This document shows positions 22,110 to 32,395 of a DNA stretch of 64,000 bases, piece by piece. The stretch covers positions 62,001 to 126,000 of the forward strand of contig NW_013547008.1 of the NCBI RefSeq assembly GCF_000711695.1, read 5' to 3'. Position numbers and translations under genes: made by a program. This DNA is from Tilletiaria anomala UBC 951. Lineage: Eukaryota > Basidiomycota > Exobasidiomycetes > Georgefischeriales > Tilletiariaceae. A model generated the notes under the pieces. The model searched no databases. It saw only the letters and a program-made list of their open reading frames with translations, and had not been told where the DNA came from. The first letter of the stretch is position 1, and every line of letters begins with the position of its first letter.

Positions 22110-24789
22110 ATGGCTTCGATAGCTGCCGCCCGACCTGGGGCAATCCAGATGCCTCCTTCAAATGAGTGAGCAGAGGGGAAAAGGCGCATACTAGGCGGTT
22201 TCTCACATTGCTGACCCCATGCTCCGATCGTGCGCAGTTTTGCTGCCACTTGGGCCTTCCTGGAAGAAGGCATTAATACTATAGTGCGGCAAATACAGTT
22301 TTGCGCGCAGTGCCTACGCCCCGCTGACGTTTCTCGCTGTGTTACACAGATGCTAAACCTTGTAGAGGGCATGTCAAGTCAGCGCTGGATGCTTCTTTAC
22401 ACTTGCGTCTACAATTACTGCACTGCCCCAAGCAGCGCTTCTAGGATGGGCCGAGCGAGTGAGTGCGGGCTGAAGAGCCAAGTAGTCCAAGTCCAAACCC
22501 ACTGACACTTGCCTTTATAGATATGGGAGGTACAAACATGGTAGGCGGGGACCTATACGTGGGAGTCATCGGCTACTTTGAGCGACGGGCAAAGGAGATT
22601 CACAAAGGGGCAGAAAGCCTTAGCGACGATACGCTACTCAGGTATTATGCGACCGAGTGGGACCGGTACACCTTGGGCGCCCAGTATGTGCATCACCTGT
22701 TCATGTACCTCAATCGGTATTGGGTCAGACGGGAAAAGGACGATGGCAAGAGGGACGTCCACACTGTTTACACTGTGCGTACATGAGACACACACTCTTT
22801 GGTGCGATCGCTGACGGCTTGCATTTTGGCAACTCAAGCTGGCTCTGGTGCAATGGAAGGAGTTTATGTTCAAGCCAGTGCAGAGCAAAGGATCACTGTG
22901 CAATGCAGTTCTGAAGCAGGCCGAAAAACAGAGAAATGGAGAGATCGTCGACACCTCACTGCTAAAGAAGGTCGCAGATAGCTTCGTCCTGCTCGGCTTG
23001 CGCGAGAGTGATTCTCGCGCCGTGGACCTGTCTGTGTACGACGAACACCTCGAGCGGCCATTCCTGCAGGCGGCTTCGACCTACTACACAAACGAGTCGG
23101 CGGCCTTCCTAGCGGAGAACAGCGTGACTGACTACATGAAGAAGGTCGAGGCACGGCTCAAGGAGGAAGTGCAACGTGTGGAAGTCTACCTCCACCCTTC
23201 TACTGGCGATAAGCTCCTGAAGCGCTGCGATACCGTACTGATCGAAGCGCACAAGGCATTACTTCATGAAACTTTCCAGACATTGCTCGACAATGAGCAG
23301 AGGGAACATTTGATGCGGATGTACACATTGCTCAGCAGGGTGCCCGCATTGCTGCAGCCCTTGCGAGATACTTTCGAGGCGCATGTTCAGCGGGTGGGCC
23401 ACCAGGCGGTAGAAAAGATTGCTGCAGACGGCAAAGATGTTGATCCGACGGCCTACTTCAATGCTCTTCTCGGTGTTCATTCTAACAACTTAGGTCTTGT
23501 CAAAGAGTGCTTTGCGGATGAAGCCAAATTCAAGGCTGTGCTCGACAGAGCTTGCCAGAACTTCGTCAACAAGAACAAGGCCACTGGCACGTCGTCGACC
23601 AAGTCACCTGAATTGCTCGCCAAGCATGCCGACAATCTGCTCAAAAAGGGGCAGAAGACATTTGAGGAGGGCGAGCTGGAAATCGAGCTCGATCAGCTGG
23701 TACGTATTGCTGTTCTAGACTTGCTGGGCGGACTTGATTGAACTTCTTCCTTTTCTGCAGATGACCCTGTTCAAATACCTTTCCGATCGCGACGTATTCC
23801 AGAAATTCTACACAAAGAATCTGGCACGCCGATTGGTCCACCAGCAATCGGCATCAGACGATGCAGAGCTGAACATGATCACGAAGCTGAAGGACGCGTG
23901 TGGCTATGAATACACGAGCGGGCTGCAGCGCATGTTCCAAGATGTGAACATCAGCAAGGAGCTCAACGAAGAGTTCAAGGATCTACTCGGCCATCGACAA
24001 GAGGACGCTCCTGCCAATCCGATCGACTTTTCCGTCATGGTACTCACCAGCGGCTCTTGGCCAATGCAGCCGCCGACGACTAAGATTGCCCTGCCCACTG
24101 AGTTGCATTGGTATCAAGAGGAGTTCAAACGGTTCTACTGCAGCAAAAAGTTCCAGGGCAGGAAATTGGTTTACCTTTGGCATCTATGCAAGAGCGAGAT
24201 CAAAACGAACCACCTCTCGCAAAAGTACACCTTCATGACCAGCGCGTATCAGATGTCTATTCTAACCGAGTTCAATGCGGCAGAGAGGCTCACATTCCAG
24301 GAACTGGCTGCAGCTACGCAGCTGGATGACTCGATCATCAAATCCAACCTGGTCATTCTCACCAAGTCGAAGGTTCTACTAGAAGAAGGGGGTGCATACA
24401 AGGTCAACAAGGACTTCAGGAACAAGAAGCTGCGCATCAACCTCAACGTACCCATCAAAGCTGAGCAAAAGGCCGAGTCAACCGAGGTTCTCAAGACGGT
24501 TGACGAGGACCGCAAACTGGTGATTCAAGCCACCATCGTGCGCATCATGAAGGCCCGAAAGCAGCTCAAACACGCAAACCTCATGCAAGAAGTCGTTCAG
24601 CAAGTCTCTTCGCGTTTCCAGCCCAAGATCCCGGTCATCAAAAAGGTGCGTGGCAGCGGATCTGAGCAAGCTCTTCCCATTCTGACCTTTCTCCCTTCTT
24701 ACAAATTGTAGGAGATTGACAATCTGATTGACAAGGAATATCTAGAGAGGGCCGAAGGCCAGAAAGACTTGTATTCGTACGTTGCTTGA
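22110..24789 (+). CDS. CUL1: Cullin-1, scaffold of SCF ubiquitin ligases
   Basis: Seven exons: 22110-22165, 22238-22283, 22350-22458, 22521-22774, 22839-23699, 23761-24645 and 24712-24789, giving 762 aa (human CUL1 776). The N-terminus reads TWAFLEEGINTI then VEGMSSQRWMLLYTCVYNYC, the Skp1-binding first cullin repeat. YLNRYWVRR and the LALVQWKEFMFKP segment follow. The cullin-homology core has DVFQKFYTKNLARRLVHQ, CGYEYTSGLQRMFQDV and LTSGSWP for Rbx1 binding. The winged helix has VIKKEIDNLIDKEYLERA and the tail ends YSYVA. Lys706 in IVRIMKARK is the expected neddylation site. All six introns are phase-consistent with GT...AG; intron 4 uses an AAG acceptor and intron 2 (66 nt) is stop-free in frame. 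The stop codon lies only 50 bp from that of convergent ARV1. Equivalent of yeast CDC53. Confidence 0.95.
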
Positions 24790-24839
24790 GGTCATGCATC
24801 TACCTTTCAGTTTGCATTACGATTGCCGTACTTTGATTG

Positions 24840-26369
24840 TCATACGGGGCACCACGCGTGCCGATTGTCGCTCGCCGCTCCAGCTAGCGGGAACTGCAAG
24901 TGAAACCGCACGAGCATTTGCGCATACCAACCTGCGCTAAGAAACAGCACTGTCGCAAGAGGTTGCGTGGGCATGAGCACTGACAGTGGTAATAAGATCA
25001 CTATGTCAGGTTGTGAGGCCGCATGTGTTTGAACAAGGGGCAGGATCTCACCAGCTAACGCAACGCCAGAGCTGACACCGCCGATCAGGTTCCGAATGGC
25101 CCATTCCATCGTGAAAAACTGCAGCGTCTGCTCAATCTCTACTACCATAGACTGATACAAATGCACCCCCAGCTCTAGTATCACGGCCATGTGAGAGGCG
25201 AATGAACCATTCGCACTGAACGAAAAGTCGCGCCAGGTCGGCGCAGATAGGTGTGGGATTGTGTGCCGTGTGGCGCTCAAAGCATTTTCGGCTGTTGCGG
25301 CAGCCTTGTCGGCACGTGGCATTTTCGACTCCCACAAGAGGTTGAGTAGCAGGAGGAAGAGTGGCGTCAAGCTGGAGAGGAGGAGCGCAGAGGGAACAAG
25401 ATGCGATCTGGCAAGTGAGAGAGAGACCAAGATGTAAGAACCACGTGGGGAGCGAGAAAAATCGGCGGCTCTTGGACATGGTCCTCACTCGAAGAGTGCA
25501 TCTGCTCCGTCTCCAACGATAAAATTATCCATTCTAGAGGCAAAAGACGTGCTCGTAGGCGTGATGGGCGTTTGCGGGGGTCCTTCGATGGGCGGTGTGC
25601 TGGGCATCGAAAGCAGGCGACTTGGAGATGCGTATCGAAACCTTAGGCGCTTGAGGCAGCTTGTAGCACCGCGGTATAGAATGACAAGCATGAAGGTGAC
25701 GCTGTGGAGAGTCAACACATCTATTGCAGTGGCACACAAAACGAGCAAGTACGAGCCCACGATGGGTCGTACGTCCGAGAGGGATACCGAATCGGATAGG
25801 GAAAGCCATGGGCTGTGTGGAAGAAAGGTCCGAGCGACGGCAAGCAGCGGTGTTGTGCCACGCTGAGATGACAGAGCACCTGTACCTTCGGCCGCAGGTT
25901 GTGCGCACAGTGCAAACCACCGTATATCTGTCGAGTGAGCGTAGGTAGGAGGTCAGCGGTCTACTTCTCTCCAGTCTTTACATGTTTGACATACGCACAA
26001 GCGTCTATCAGTAGCACGGCTGCGAGCCGCCTTGCAAGGGCGGACCAGTGAGATATTCCATGACGACGAAGAGGATGCGACGAGTTTTGGGCATCATCTT
26101 GCGCTTTGCCATTGAAGAGCAGGTGCCGATACGCGCGGGGCTTGACGAGTATCTTAGACCAGCGAATCAAAATCTCAATGCAATGTCACTGTTTCGAACA
26201 GAAACACAAAAACTCTTACCAGATCAAGAATTACAAGAATAAAGTCGTGCTCGAGGTAAGGGTCTGCAGAGCGCTGACACTCGGAGCACGCCGTGCAGAC
26301 GATATTCGAAGGACCGTACGTCGCATGCAGTGAAGTAGCGATCGTGCCGCAGTGCACGCAGAGGGGCAT
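24840..26369 (-). CDS. ARV1: Arv1 sterol/GPI-homeostasis ER membrane protein
   Basis: Four exons: 26369-26220, 26152-25999, 25927-25489 and 25407-24840, giving 436 aa. The start has the Arv1 homology domain: a zinc-ribbon-like MPLCVHCG and CSECQRSADPYLEHD (C4, C7, C28, C31), then LVKPRAYRHLLFNG and IDAYIRWF. Hydrophobic segments follow: VGSYLLVLCATAIDVLTLH in exon 3, then ALLLSSLTPLFLLLLNLLW and EWAIRNLIGGVSSGVALAG in exon 4. Arv1 acts in the ER in sterol distribution and in GPI-anchor intermediate flipping. The protein is longer than yeast Arv1 (321 aa) because of polar insertions after the third and fourth hydrophobic segments. Intron 1 uses a CTAAG acceptor; intron 2 has a good CTGAC branch site. 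The 3' end converges on CUL1. Confidence 0.88.
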
Positions 26370-26802
26370 GCTAGACAGTTCGATCAGCTGCTTTCATCGT
26401 GCCGTTCAGCGGGCTAGGCGTGCTCAGCGGACACACGGTTGGAATCACGCCGGCTCTGATACGGATTCTATGCCATTCTGCGGTCGAAGACGTAGCATCG
26501 CAGTAAATGACTGAGGCATATAGGCGTCTTGGAAGTCGGTGACATATTATTGAACCTGAAGCTCTCCCTCGCGAGGCGCGGCGGAACGTGATTCTCCATT
26601 ACGAGACCAGGCTCAATCTCATCTCTCGACATTCAAACAAGACGGGCAACATGCTGGTGACGGTGGTTCACCATTTTGCGACCTCAACTGATTGCGCACA
26701 ATTACTCTGGCCGTACGTACATTCCGGAGCAGTGCACAACGCGGAGAGCGACATCACAAGGAGAGCTCGCCAGTCTGCAACGTAAAGTCCGTAAGGAACA
26801 AG
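26370..26802. other. Divergent spacer ARV1 / mitochondrial protein gene
   Basis: This is 433 bases between divergent start codons. No coding signal or recognised motif is seen; it presumably contains both promoters. Confidence 0.5.
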
Positions 26803-27574
26803 ATGGCCGCCACCGGTCGAGCGGTGACGCGACAGGCGTCAGCAAGAACACGAGCGGTACTGGCACGCAGCTACGCGAGCGCACCCGCGACAACAGCGAC
26901 TGCTGCTGTGATCGGCACGCCTGCAGTTCGACGACCAGTAGTGAGTTGCTATGGGACGTACCAATAGACCTCGTTGGCAGTGGTACGAAACGTCCACTCA
27001 AACATCCTTTGTGACCTGCAGGGCGGATTCCGAGGCGGCCTAGCTGGCTTTGCGCTTGGATTTGGTGCTGCTGGCACTTACGGATACTACTATCTCTTGC
27101 AAGAGTACCATGCGGCGTCTAATCTGATGCTGACAACGGTGGAGGAGCTGCAGAGCAGTACACAAAAGGTGCGTGGCTGCGATCTATTGAGGGCTGGTTC
27201 TTCGACTGAAACTTAATGCCTGCTCGTTTGCACTGACTTGCTGTTACAGATATCGTCGCAGCTAGCCAGGGTGAAAAAGCTCGAGGCAGATCTGCAAGCC
27301 CTTTCGAGAAGCACATCGACCAAGGAGGACGCAAGCAAGAGCAAAGGCGAGCTGCTCAAGGTATATAACGGTCTACACGAGGAATTGTTCAGTGTCAAGA
27401 ATCGGCTGTGGGGAGTTGGTGAGCGATTGAGCCGTACCATATAGCATGATCGGTCGCGTGCAGCATTGACAATTTCACTCGAATTTGAACATCTTCTCAC
27501 ATGCAGAGAAGGACGTCAACACCGCACTTAAAGGAGTACAAGCGGGCTGTGTGGTTGGGGAGCGGCGCGTGTAG
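26803..27574 (+). CDS. Small mitochondrial inner-membrane-type protein, fungal conserved
   Basis: Four exons (26803-26940, 27022-27168, 27250-27418, 27507-27574) encode 173 aa. The first ~46 residues form an Arg/Ala/Ser-rich, acid-free presequence (ARTRAVLARSYASAP), typical of mitochondrial import. Next comes a glycine-patterned hydrophobic segment (GGFRGGLAGFALGFGAAG) followed by TYGYYYLLQEYHAASNLMLT, then a coiled coil (residues ~85-155). This layout resembles a family of uncharacterised fungal mitochondrial proteins with a GxxxG-type membrane segment, a YYYxLxEY stretch and a coiled coil; I know no assigned function. All introns (81, 81 and 88 nt) keep phase, with GTGAGT, GTGCGT and GTGAGC donors. 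The gene is divergent from ARV1. Confidence 0.75.
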
Positions 27575-28513
27575 ACACTCTGTACCTCTGCATTCATGGT
27601 CCAATCATGCAGCACCTTGCGTATTTGATAGAAAGCTCATATGTCATCCATGATTGGGATTCATTGCTGCGATTCTGGCTATCACCGAGCCTGAGCCGCG
27701 TTGTGCAAATCCCTCGCAATTACTTGTTGTCTGTTGTTGATACGAACCGTACAAATGCAACTGTTCTCCGATAAAGGCACGGATGAACTCTTCAGTTCGA
27801 AGACTCCCATCACCTGGAAAAATCACGAGAGAAAGTGAACACAACAGGGCGATGTCCCTGAGCGCCTCTCTACGTCCGCGCCGAAACTGTGCATCTTTCT
27901 TATTATACCCGAGGCTTCGATGTGCTTTCCAGTCAAGCCGTAACAGTGAACGCGCCGTTTCGCGAGAGAACGCATGCAGATGAGATTGCGAGCAAGACGG
28001 CTCGCATGATCGGCTCGCCATTAGTTCAGGCTGTCGAAGATCTTGAGGCGGGAGACTCAATTTGTAAATATACAAGCATATCTGCATATCTTGCAGTTTG
28101 CATTTTGATTGAAATGGCCTGTGCTCTGGCCACTGGTGGACTGGCCAGAGCACCATGACGACCCGAAGCTTGTGTGGCATGGTAGGAACTACGTATTAGA
28201 ATGTGCCTGAACAGTGCACTCGCCGCATAGTGGTGCGCACCATCTCCATCAACTCCTGACCAATCGCTTGGTCCATTTGGCACAAGCTTGATCGTGATCC
28301 GTGGTCCGCCTTCGGAGCCGTTCGCCGGTCATCGTTCACCCTTTCTATTACTTTCAACCCTTGCTGCTCTTTGGACTTTGCTCAGTGCAGGGATAGTTCG
28401 ACAGTCAAGTGCCACGAGCGCCGTTGCCGCAGATCGCCGCACACTCGGCGTTGGCTCGCAAAGGTCGCGCTCCAATAGTGAAGGCCATTCGGCATACACG
28501 CCCGATAGACAAA
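27575..28513. other. Spacer before the NECAP gene, contains a strong hairpin
   Basis: No gene is recognised in this ~940-base spacer. A 178-codon minus-strand frame (28180-27644) begins with ATG but shows no family motifs and no neighbouring exon support, so it is not called. A perfect 12-bp inverted repeat is listed separately. Confidence 0.5.
28121..28153. repeat. Perfect 12-bp inverted repeat with 9-nt loop
   Basis: The arms GTGCTCTGGCCA and TGGCCAGAGCAC are exact reverse complements around a 9-nt loop. The stem is GC-rich and would fold stably in RNA of either strand. It lies in non-coding DNA about 550 bases after the mitochondrial-protein stop and 360 before the NECAP start. The role is unknown. 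Confidence 0.85.
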
Positions 28514-29498
28514 ATGGACGACAGTCACGCATACGAGTCCGTCCTGTTCCTAGCAAGGGAGTGCTTTGTTTACAAAGTCCCTCCGCGAGCCAGTGCGGCG
28601 GGATACAAGGCTGGCGAATGGGGGGACATGGGGGTGTGTGTCTACTCGTTCAACTATACCCAAAACTCGGACCTGCTGCGCAGCGCCCTACCGGCCTGGG
28701 CCCAGCTGAGTCCTTGTGGATAAACGGTATGAAAAAATGCTGATGCATGACTCCAATCTGCCGCCTGCAGGCTTTCCTGTGGAAAGGACGATTACGAATT
28801 ATTGAAAAAGGAGGTAACTGCCAGATCAGGCTAGAGGATGGGTCTACGGGTAAGTGTCCCAAAGGCACACCTGTCACGCTAGTCTCTATGCATTCCTGAA
28901 GAATTCGGAAATAGCACAAGAACGAGAACGACAACCTGCTCTCCGGTTCTGACCCCAACTCTCAACAGGAGAGCTCTTTGCACTTTGCCCTTACGATCTG
29001 TCGGGGACATCCGTGGAGCCGGTGCTCGACTCTTCGCGTTACTTTGTCCTGCGCATCGAGTCGCCAGACCCATCTGGCAATAAGCGCCGCGCATATATTG
29101 GTATGGGATTTCAAGACCGCAGCGAGAGTTTCGACTTTAACGTCGCATTACAAGATTGGACCAAGTGCGTCCCAGGTGGTTTGAAATAGTCGTAATTTGC
29201 AGATGAGCTGACTTCTTTTCTCGCTACTGATCCGCATTGTGCCACCCTCGGTAGGCGAACAAAGGCCGCCAAGGCCGCAGCTGAAAACCCAAATGCTGCA
29301 GCCGAGGCCGAGGCCAACACGCTATCTCCGCACATTCCTACAGGTCCCAACAAGGACTACTCGCTGAAAGAGGGCGAGACGTTCAGCATCAAGTTGCCGG
29401 GAGGTGGAGGAAGGAAGATTGCCAAGGTTTCTGGGACAGGCTTTGGTCTAGGCAGTAATGGGTCACTCCTACCGCCGCCGCCAAGCAAACGCGGATGA
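28514..29498 (+). CDS. NECAP-family clathrin adaptor accessory protein
   Basis: Four exons (28514-28633, 28771-28849, 28969-29164, 29255-29498) encode 212 aa. The PH-like NECAP (DUF1681) domain fills the protein: [20 protein letters not shown], then [64 protein letters not shown], and the closing [12 protein letters not shown]. NECAPs bind AP-2 and FxDxF proteins during clathrin-coated vesicle formation at the plasma membrane. Animal NECAPs (about 265-275 aa) carry a C-terminal WxxF motif for the AP ear; here the tail is short, Gly/Pro-rich, and shows no WxxF. Introns of 137, 119 and 90 nt are phase-consistent with CTGAC/CTGATC branch sites in the last two; the first is the least certain. Confidence 0.88.
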
Positions 29499-29617
29499 CG
29501 CGCACAGGTCCCTGAATCGGAGGTGGCATGCGCAGTTCACGTGCGAGACTGTGCACATGATGTACTGTGGGACAGAGTATCTGTGGTATATAGATCATCG
29601 GCTGAAATTCTCCGAGA

Positions 29618-30141
29618 TTACTTTTTCTTGGCCTCCTTTTCTCGCTTCTTGGCCGCCTCGGACGCAGCGCCGTCTGCTGCTTTCTTCATTATCGTCAGTG
29701 GTCCGCCACTCGCCGCTCTCCCTGCCATTTCTTGCTCGACGCGTGAAGTGAGCGAGGCAGTTTGTTTCTGCAAAAAATGAAGCAGAAGAAGGGAAGATGT
29801 AGAAGGTATTAGTCACACCCCTTACGAAAGGCTGGCAAAGCGAGAGTGAGAGAAGAGGGTGCTAAGATTACATACCCGTTTCGCCTGTGCATCTTTTACG
29901 GCGGCTGTCTTTTTGGCTGCGATAACTCTTTCTGCGATGGCAATCGAAGTGGCAATTATAGAGCAACAGCCTTGTTCAGCACGTATGATTCGAAGATGCA
30001 CCAACTTCATCAGGGACATTGCGCGTACTCACTACCTCGCTTCGGTCCCTGTGCGGAAGAGGATGCCCTTGCTTTGCCCGTGACTTTGGACGAGCTTGGC
30101 AGCCCTGCGGGCTTTTTCGCTGGTTTGAAACCTTGCGCCAT
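29618..30141 (-). CDS. UPF0390 family small basic protein
   Basis: Three exons (30141-30033, 29931-29876, 29767-29618) encode 104 aa. The start [13 protein letters not shown] and the internal [16 protein letters not shown] match the UPF0390 family (human C19orf53, 'leydig cell tumour 10 kDa protein homologue'). The rest is a Lys/Ala-rich helix ending [13 protein letters not shown]. Family members are small basic proteins, probably nucleolar; the molecular function is not established. The exon 1 donor is read as GGTA/GTGAGT because this gives the family-like RGKRVIAAKK join. The stop codon lies 119 bp from that of convergent NECAP. Confidence 0.82.
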
Positions 30142-30632
30142 GATGTTCACTTCTGTCTTACGGCTCACTGGCTCTATGTCCAACCGGTCTGATCGGTTTC
30201 CAGGTCCCGATTGAGTTGGAATCTTAGGTGGTGAACGGTAGCGAGGGAGGCTCATTAAGCGATCAGAGGGAGTTGAAGGCATGCGGCAGCAAAAAGTGTT
30301 GTTGACTTTTGCTAACATGACGCACACTTCGAGTGACAATTTGCACCGAATCGGGGTTTGAGAGCGCTCCAGCTCCGGTATGTGTAGGCATTTCGGTACT
30401 AGGGTCGAATGCAGCCAGCCGCTAGTCCCTCAAGGTCGGTTGATGAACCTGGCGATTTGTGAGTTTGAATCGAGCGTCCAGCGCTGCTTGTAGGCGCCCA
30501 GGCTTCAGGGCTTCAGGTACGTACTGCTGAAGACATTTGCACATGTTCGTCCGAGTGCAGTGCGTGGTCCCAGGTCGCTCCTCACTCGCCCCCTTTTCAG
30601 CTGCCTCGAATAGCCCCAGAGCATAGAGCGGC
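30142..30632. other. Divergent spacer UPF0390 / SDR-like gene
   Basis: This is 491 bases between divergent starts. No gene is seen, and no clear motif beyond short A/T runs near 30290-30310. Confidence 0.5.
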
Positions 30633-32308
30633 ATGCCGGTTCACCTTGTCGCGAGCGCCGTGTCCAAATGGCTGCCGTCGGACAGAATCGCACCGGCGGC
30701 GGCCGCGCTGGCGGCCCTGGCGACGGTCAAAGGCTGGGCAGGTGGTATTGACTGGCTCGCCAACCTCGAGCCGGAGCGTGGCGGCCCTGGCGAGCGCGAC
30801 CTGCATGGGCGTGTCGTCCTGATTGTCGTGAGTGCAGTGTCTGCAAGCATCAGTGCAGCCCCCCTTCGATGAAAGAGGAGCTGATTTCCGAGAATATTCC
30901 CCCTGTGCAGGGAGGGTTTACGCCACTGGGCCTCGTTGTACAAACGCAGCTCGCGGCGCGGGGAGCGCAAATCATTGCACTGACCCCCTCGCTCGCCTCA
31001 CCACGGACGCTGCAGCTCGTGCAGCTGCTGCGCGACAGCACACGCAACGAACTCATCTACGCAGAACAGTGCGATGTGTTGGATCCACACTCGGTCACCT
31101 ACTTTGCCGAGACGTGGAACAAAGGCCTCACAGATGCACGCAAGACCAACCCGCTGGGCTCGAGTGGCAGCGGCGCTGGACCTGCAGAGCAAGTCGGGTT
31201 GCGCCTGGATGCGATCATCTTTCTGCCTCTGGATGAGACAGCATACAGTGCGGGAGAAGGACTGCAGCGCATCAACGGGTTTGAACTGGCACATGCCGAG
31301 GTCGCCGCACGGTATCACTTCGTACAGTCCATGCTTTCTTCCCTACTGCTCCTCCCGCCTGACCGCGACATTCGCATCGTCAGCGCCATCTCACCATGGC
31401 ACCCGTCGGGCATTGCTTCATTCTCCGCGGAAGACCCTGACTATTTGCTTGAGAGAATGACTGTTGAGCACCACTTTCCGCGCTGGCAGCCCTGGTGTGC
31501 ATCGGGTGCCGCGGCGCTCCGCTGGCTTGCACTCTCTGTCGAGCTGCAGCGGCGCATCCAGCTGCTGGCCGAGGCGGACAAACGGCCGCGTGGCCCGCTG
31601 CCCGCAGTCGATAGCCACCTTGCATCCGTCTCTCTCGCGCAGGAAAGAGAGCGCATACGCCCCAAAGCAAATATTACTGTGCTGAATGTTTGTCTGGGCT
31701 TTGAGCGGAATCGAGATGTGCTATCCTTGCTGCTGCCGCCCCCCGAGCTGACTCCGGTCTATGCCGGGTTTTCCGCTGCAGAGGAAGGTGACGGGCCAAA
31801 GGACGCTGGGCCTGAGACAGCTGAGCTGCTCGCTCGGCAGCTAAGGGCCTCTGTCGATCCGCGCCAACGCCAGGGCACAAAGCCGCAACAACAAGTCTCA
31901 CACCGCGACTATTTTCGGCCACGCTATTCGATGGCCTCAGTCGCTCTGCGCTATACCCTTGCGGTGCTGCTCTGGCCGTTGATCTGGCTCTTTTGCAAAT
32001 CGCCAGGCAAGGCGGCAAGCGGAATTACGTGGGCGCTCGTGGCGCCGCTCGACCGCGGCATAAGCCCCTCGGGCAACGCGAGTGCAAGTGCACGAGGGCA
32101 AGCCGGCGCGAAGGGTACGCATGTACGACCTGTCGAGCTCCACCGCGAAGGGTCGCCGCGGCCGGTCGTGCTGCCTGCGTCGGTGCGTGACGATGAAGGG
32201 CAGCGGCGGCTGTGGGAGGGCGAGGAGGCGTTGATCAAGGCTGCCATTGCGGGCGACCGGGGCGAAAGTCACAAGGACAACAACAAAGAAACGAAAAAGC
32301 GAAAGTAG
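30633..32308 (+). CDS. SDR-like membrane-associated protein, active site degenerate
   Basis: Two exons (30633-30827, 30911-32308) encode 530 aa. Splicing joins GRVVLIV to GGFTPLGLVVQTQLAARGAQ, a Rossmann-type start resembling fungal short-chain dehydrogenases. Next come LRDSTRNELIYAEQCDVLDP and LDAIIFLPLDE. The region that should carry the catalytic Tyr-x-x-x-Lys instead reads WCASG (residues 260-264) before AAALRWLALSVELQRRI, so both catalytic residues appear replaced. A hydrophobic N-terminal helix (residues ~18-35) and a segment YTLAVLLWPLIWLFC near residue 430 suggest membrane attachment. The C-terminus is basic (KETKKRK). It is likely a non-enzymatic or redirected SDR relative; substrate unknown. 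It converges on the isomerase gene with 87 bp between stops. Confidence 0.75.
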
Positions 32309-32395
32309 GCTCTGAGTCTATGGTATACTGTAACATACATCTTGTAGCATGTAGAACGACATTCGCTTGGCCAGCGTTGAACATGCCTGGAATGG

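Noticed and set aside
27644-28180. 178-codon minus-strand frame starting with ATG
   Set aside because: No recognisable domain, no splice partners, and composition like the other spacer frames.
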